In this document: in pieces, positions 34,145 to 37,117 of the stretch
Numbering within the stretch: position 1 is the first letter of the stretch
How the letters are laid out: each line of letters begins with the position of its first letter
The notes under the pieces: generated by a model
Database searches by the model: none
What the model was told of the DNA's origin: nothing
What the model saw: only the letters and a program-made list of their open reading frames with translations
Origin: Aquisalinus sp.
Lineage (GTDB): Bacteria > Pseudomonadota > Alphaproteobacteria > Caulobacterales > Parvularculaceae
DNA length: 37,117 bases
Assembly: GCA_022763115.1 (NCBI GenBank)
Contig: JALEGJ010000039.1
Coordinates: forward strand, 1-37,117
Reading direction: 5' to 3'
Made by a program: the position numbers and the translations under genes

Positions 34145-36130
34145 ATGAAACTCAAATTCTATTTTTCGGTGGCCAGCATCATTACGTTGGCCGCTTGCGG
34201 GAGCAGCGAGACACCTCAGGTTCTCGTCTCCGAAGCGTTCGAGGAACCCCCTGTCGGTATTGCGACAGCCGCAACCAATGCTGCGAACGCATCCGTTGCG
34301 ACAAGGCTGCCACTCGACAATCAGACTGACTTTGACAACGCCAGCCGTGGCTTTCTGGCAAAAATCGAAGATGATGCTATTCGCTCCGCCACCGGAGATA
34401 TTGTCTGGGATATTCGCCAGTTCGATTTCCTGACTGGCGATGCGCCGGCCACTGTCAATCCATCCCTGTGGCGACAGGCGAAGCTGGCGGCGCTACATGG
34501 TTTGTTTGAAGTGACAGATGGCATCTGGCAGGTGCGCGGCTACGACCTTGCGGTCATGACGGTCATTCAAGGGGACACCGGCTGGATTATTGTTGATCCC
34601 CTGACCACTGTGGAAACAGCAGCAGCCTCCCTGCAACTTGTCAATGACACACTGGGTACGCGTCCTGTCAGTGGTGTGATTTACACCCACTCCCATGTGG
34701 ATCATTTCGGCGGTGCGCGCGGTGTCATCAATGAAGAAGAGATCGCTGCGCGCGGCGTTCCGGTGATCGCCCCGACCGGCTTTGCCGACCATGCCATTGC
34801 TGAAAATGTACTGGCGGGTAATCACATGTCGCGCCGGGCCATTCTCATGTTTGGCTCCAGTATCCCGCGCAATGAAACGGCGCATGTGAGTTCAGGCCTC
34901 GGCCCCGGTATCCCGCGCGGCAGCATCAGCCTTGTTCTGCCAACAGAAGAAGTGCGCGAGGGTACACGCGTCATTGATGGAGTCACCTTCGAATTTATCG
35001 ACGCGGCTGGCACCGAAGCACCATCCGAGTTCATGTTTTATCTGCCGGAGAAACGCGCCCTTTGCACGGCAGAAGTCGCCAGTGGCACGTTTCACAACGT
35101 CCTGACGCCGCGTGGGGCGAAAGTACGCGATGCCCTTTCATGGTCTCGCGTGATTGACAGCGTGCTGGCTGACTATGGCGACAGATCGGATGTTGTGTTT
35201 GCATCCCATCACTGGCCGACCTGGGGGCAGGAAAATGTCAGGGCATACCTGACCGGCCAGCGCGATATTTATCGTTATGTCCATGACCAGACCCTGCGGC
35301 AGGCCAATGCCGGTGCGACCATGACAGAAGCGGCGGAGATGTTGGCAGAGCCAACGTTCTCAACGGATATGTTCAGCACACGCGGCTATTACGGTACGCT
35401 CAATCATAATACCAAGGCTGTCTATCAGTTTTACTTTGGCTGGTGGAGTGGTAACCCGGCCGAGTATCACGCCCTGCCATCAGAGATCACAGCCGCGCGC
35501 TATGTGGATGCGATGGGCGGCGCTGAAAGTGTCCTGGCGCTCGGGATTGAGGCGTTCGAGAAAGGTGACTACCGCTGGGCGGCAGAGTTGCTCAACCATC
35601 TGGTGTTTGCGGATGCCGACAATGAGATGGCACGGCAATGGCTTGCCTCCTCTTACGAGCAGCTTGGTTTCCAGGCCGAAAGCGGGGCCTGGCGCAGTTA
35701 CTATCTCGTTGCCGCCAGCGAGTTGCGCAATGGCATCCTCGACGGGATCAATCCGCAGCTATCCAACCCGGAATTTGTGCGCGCTGTGCCAACCATGGAT
35801 CTGTTCAATGCAATGGCCTCACGGTTCAATCCGGAAAAAATGAAGCGTGATCCTTATATCATCAATTTCGTCTTTACAGACACGGATGAAGAGATAGCCG
35901 TCCATGTCAGCTCTGATGTGATCGTGCCGCGCGCTGGTGGCGACGATGACGCCAGCGCAAGTGTGCGGATGAGCCGGGAGACGTTCGACAGCATTCTCCT
36001 TGGTACGGCCAATGTCCCGGCCCTTACCCTTTCAGGTAAACTGGCAATCTCCGGTGACGCACTGGCTGTTCGCGCTTTTCTTCAGTCACTTGACCAGCCG
36101 GAATTCTGGTTCCCGATCGTAACGCCTTAG
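34145..36130 (+). CDS. Alkyl/aryl-sulfatase (SdsA1-like, metallo-beta-lactamase fold), predicted lipoprotein
   Basis: This protein has about 661 residues. The ATG at 34145 is chosen over an upstream TTG because GGAGGGG lies about eight bases before it and the N-terminus is then a lipoprotein signal with lipobox LAAC. The metallo-beta-lactamase domain (about 110-370) has HSHVDH (His182, His184, Asp186, His187). An alkyl-sulfatase dimerisation domain with YYGTLNHNTKAVYQFYFGWW follows, and then a C-terminal SCP2-like lipid-binding domain (about 540-660). Such enzymes release sulfate from alkyl sulfates such as SDS. It begins 26 bases after the kinase gene and may be cotranscribed or controlled by it. 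The lipid anchor would place it in the periplasm or at the outer membrane. Confidence 0.9.
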   Translation: MKLKFYFSVASIITLAACGSSETPQVLVSEAFEEPPVGIATAATNAANASVATRLPLDNQTDFDNASRGFLAKIEDDAIRSATGDIVWDIRQFDFLTGDAPATVNPSLWRQAKLAALHGLFEVTDGIWQVRGYDLAVMTVIQGDTGWIIVDPLTTVETAAASLQLVNDTLGTRPVSGVIYTHSHVDHFGGARGVINEEEIAARGVPVIAPTGFADHAIAENVLAGNHMSRRAILMFGSSIPRNETAHVSSGLGPGIPRGSISLVLPTEEVREGTRVIDGVTFEFIDAAGTEAPSEFMFYLPEKRALCTAEVASGTFHNVLTPRGAKVRDALSWSRVIDSVLADYGDRSDVVFASHHWPTWGQENVRAYLTGQRDIYRYVHDQTLRQANAGATMTEAAEMLAEPTFSTDMFSTRGYYGTLNHNTKAVYQFYFGWWSGNPAEYHALPSEITAARYVDAMGGAESVLALGIEAFEKGDYRWAAELLNHLVFADADNEMARQWLASSYEQLGFQAESGAWRSYYLVAASELRNGILDGINPQLSNPEFVRAVPTMDLFNAMASRFNPEKMKRDPYIINFVFTDTDEEIAVHVSSDVIVPRAGGDDDASASVRMSRETFDSILLGTANVPALTLSGKLAISGDALAVRAFLQSLDQPEFWFPIVTP

Positions 36131-36133
36131 AGA

Positions 36134-36697
36134 TCACGACCGTTTCTTGAGAACCGGTATCATCCGTGTCAGCACGTCATCCTTCTTGACGAAGTGGTGC
36201 TTGAGGGCTGCACCGACGTGCAACACGATGAGGATAACCGCCGCAATAGCCATATAATCATGGATATCCTTGAACAGGCTCTCCAGCGCTTCACTCTGGG
36301 GGATGCCCGGCACGTGCGGCCAAGGGATGATCTTGAAAATCATCGTGTCGATATTTCTGGGGGACGCAGAAACCATTAGCCAGCCTGCCATGGGAATGCC
36401 GATAATCAGCACATAGAACAGAATGTGCGTTAGCTTTGCGACATGCCTTTCCCATGGCTCCATGTCAGCAGGCAACGGGGGCGGCGTATGCCGCAGTCGC
36501 CAACCAAGGCGCGCAAAGGACAAGAGCAGCACGATAATCCCGAAAGATTTATGCAGCTGATAGACTTCAAAGCGGAACGTGATCGGCTGAAGCTGCCCCA
36601 TAATTTCGCCGCCAATCAGCTGCGCAATCATCAGGACCGCGATGATCCAGTGCAAGGTAATTGCAACCCTTGTGTATTGTGCTGACTGTGTTGACAT
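36134..36697 (-). CDS. Cytochrome b561 family protein
   Basis: This 187-residue inner-membrane di-heme protein has four helices. Histidines that could bind heme stand in the first helix (AITLHWIIAVLMIAQL), the second (QLHKSFGIIVLLLSFARLGW), and the fourth (DIHDYMAIAAVILIVLHVGAALKHHFV). The family passes electrons from the quinone pool or detoxifies superoxide. It ends three bases from the convergent alkyl-sulfatase gene. The partial gene upstream on the same strand is 30 bases away, so the two are probably an operon. Confidence 0.93.
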   Translation of the reverse strand: MSTQSAQYTRVAITLHWIIAVLMIAQLIGGEIMGQLQPITFRFEVYQLHKSFGIIVLLLSFARLGWRLRHTPPPLPADMEPWERHVAKLTHILFYVLIIGIPMAGWLMVSASPRNIDTMIFKIIPWPHVPGIPQSEALESLFKDIHDYMAIAAVILIVLHVGAALKHHFVKKDDVLTRMIPVLKKRS

Positions 36698-36727
36698 AAA
36701 TCTGCTCCGCTTCGGCCAGGATAGATC

Positions 36728-37117
36728 CTAGAAATCTGCTGAATGGACAATCGTGCCCTCGACGGCACGATACATTTCCTGATGGCTGTCGTAAAACCCG
36801 CTGATTGTCAGGTTGAGCGTAACGGGACGCTCCTCAAGGTTCAGGAAGAACCAGCCATGATAGCCCGGAAAACCGGCATTCAAGACGCCGCTTTGCGCAC
36901 GCACTTCGCCCTCCCCGTAAGATTGCTCGAAGCCTTCCGGATACTTGTCCGCATCTGCCGATGACGGGTGGCCATGGAAATCGAAATACACACCGCCATT
37001 GGGCGTATCCCCCACCACTTCCCATGAATAAGTGAATGCCCCGCCCTGCGGCATAAAGGCCTTGTGTTCCACCTCACCAAACTCTTCGATCTCAATACTG
37101 ATCGTTTCAGTTTTGAA
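36728..37117 (-). CDS. Conserved hypothetical protein, N-terminus outside the window
   Basis: An open frame runs without stop from 36728 to the window end, giving the last 129 residues; the true start is beyond 37117. A GTG at 37072 is internal in all likelihood, since the frame upstream of it reads sensibly (FKTETISIEIEEFGEV). Visible blocks are YSWEVVGDTPNGGVYFDFHG and PGYHGWFFLNLEERPVTLNL, a beta-rich, aromatic, probably periplasmic domain of the kind often found as a membrane-anchored protein beside cytochrome b561 genes. No catalytic function is recognised. Confidence 0.75.
   Translation of the reverse strand, partial: FKTETISIEIEEFGEVEHKAFMPQGGAFTYSWEVVGDTPNGGVYFDFHGHPSSADADKYPEGFEQSYGEGEVRAQSGVLNAGFPGYHGWFFLNLEERPVTLNLTISGFYDSHQEMYRAVEGTIVHSADF

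Noticed and set aside
36120..36165. Short imperfect hairpin at the convergent ends of the alkyl-sulfatase and cytochrome b561 genes
   Set aside because: The stem is interrupted, lies inside the cytochrome coding end and has no T-run.

Overview
The window reads as chromosomal DNA of a Gram-negative, aerobic, probably marine alphaproteobacterium. The indications are a zwf-pgl-edd-glk-eda Entner-Doudoroff operon, a TonB-dependent receptor paired with laminarin-type glycoside hydrolases but no SusD, an EnvZ/OmpR-like pair, cytochrome b561 and a DusA-type tRNA dihydrouridine synthase. Species or family cannot be fixed from the sequence. I see no rRNA, tRNA, CRISPR array or intact insertion sequence.

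Layout. (1) 15-2153, plus strand: phosphomannomutase/phosphoglucomutase and a glutathione S-transferase. (2) 2182-6098, minus strand: saccharopine-dehydrogenase-like reductase, sterol-desaturase-family hydroxylase, TauE/SafE permease and DusA. (3) 6357-14837, minus strand: a tight central-carbon operon in the order zwf, pgl, edd, glk, eda and a strongly divergent PEP-carboxylase-like gene. (4) 14971-23544, minus strand: a beta-glucan (laminarin-type) utilisation locus of GH16 endoglucanase, GPH/MFS sugar transporter, cytoplasmic GH3 beta-glucosidase and LacI regulator in one unit, then a TonB-dependent receptor with its own promoter and terminator. An identical 12-bp perfect palindrome, the likely LacI operator, precedes both units. 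(5) 23545-24446: about 900 bp without a convincing gene, holding the GH16 control region and several hairpins. (6) 24447-30724: a cyanophycin module of cyanophycin synthetase, a tandem two-domain cyanophycinase, and a divergent M14 metallo-hydrolase that probably cleaves the released dipeptides. (7) 30744-31385: a small XRE repressor plus membrane protein cassette with two palindromic operators at its promoter. (8) 31498-36130, plus strand: PgsA, an OmpR/EnvZ-type two-component pair and a lipoprotein alkyl-sulfatase. (9) 36134-37117, minus strand: cytochrome b561 and the 3' part of a conserved hypothetical gene cut by the window edge.

How it fits together. Regions 3 and 4 form a polymer-to-pyruvate route. 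GH16 cuts beta-1,3-glucan outside or in the periplasm, the TonB receptor and the GPH transporter bring oligosaccharides in, GH3 releases glucose, and Glk, Zwf, Pgl, Edd and Eda turn it into pyruvate and glyceraldehyde-3-phosphate. The PEPC-like protein may add an anaplerotic step, but several catalytic residues are changed. This block looks lower in G+C (sample lines 42-43%) than both flanks (55-65%), which fits an acquired island. The most unusual items are the degenerate second domain of the tandem cyanophycinase, the altered PEPC-like protein, the paired LacI operators, the double operator of the XRE cassette, and a dyad shared between the zwf promoter and the GH16 upstream region.
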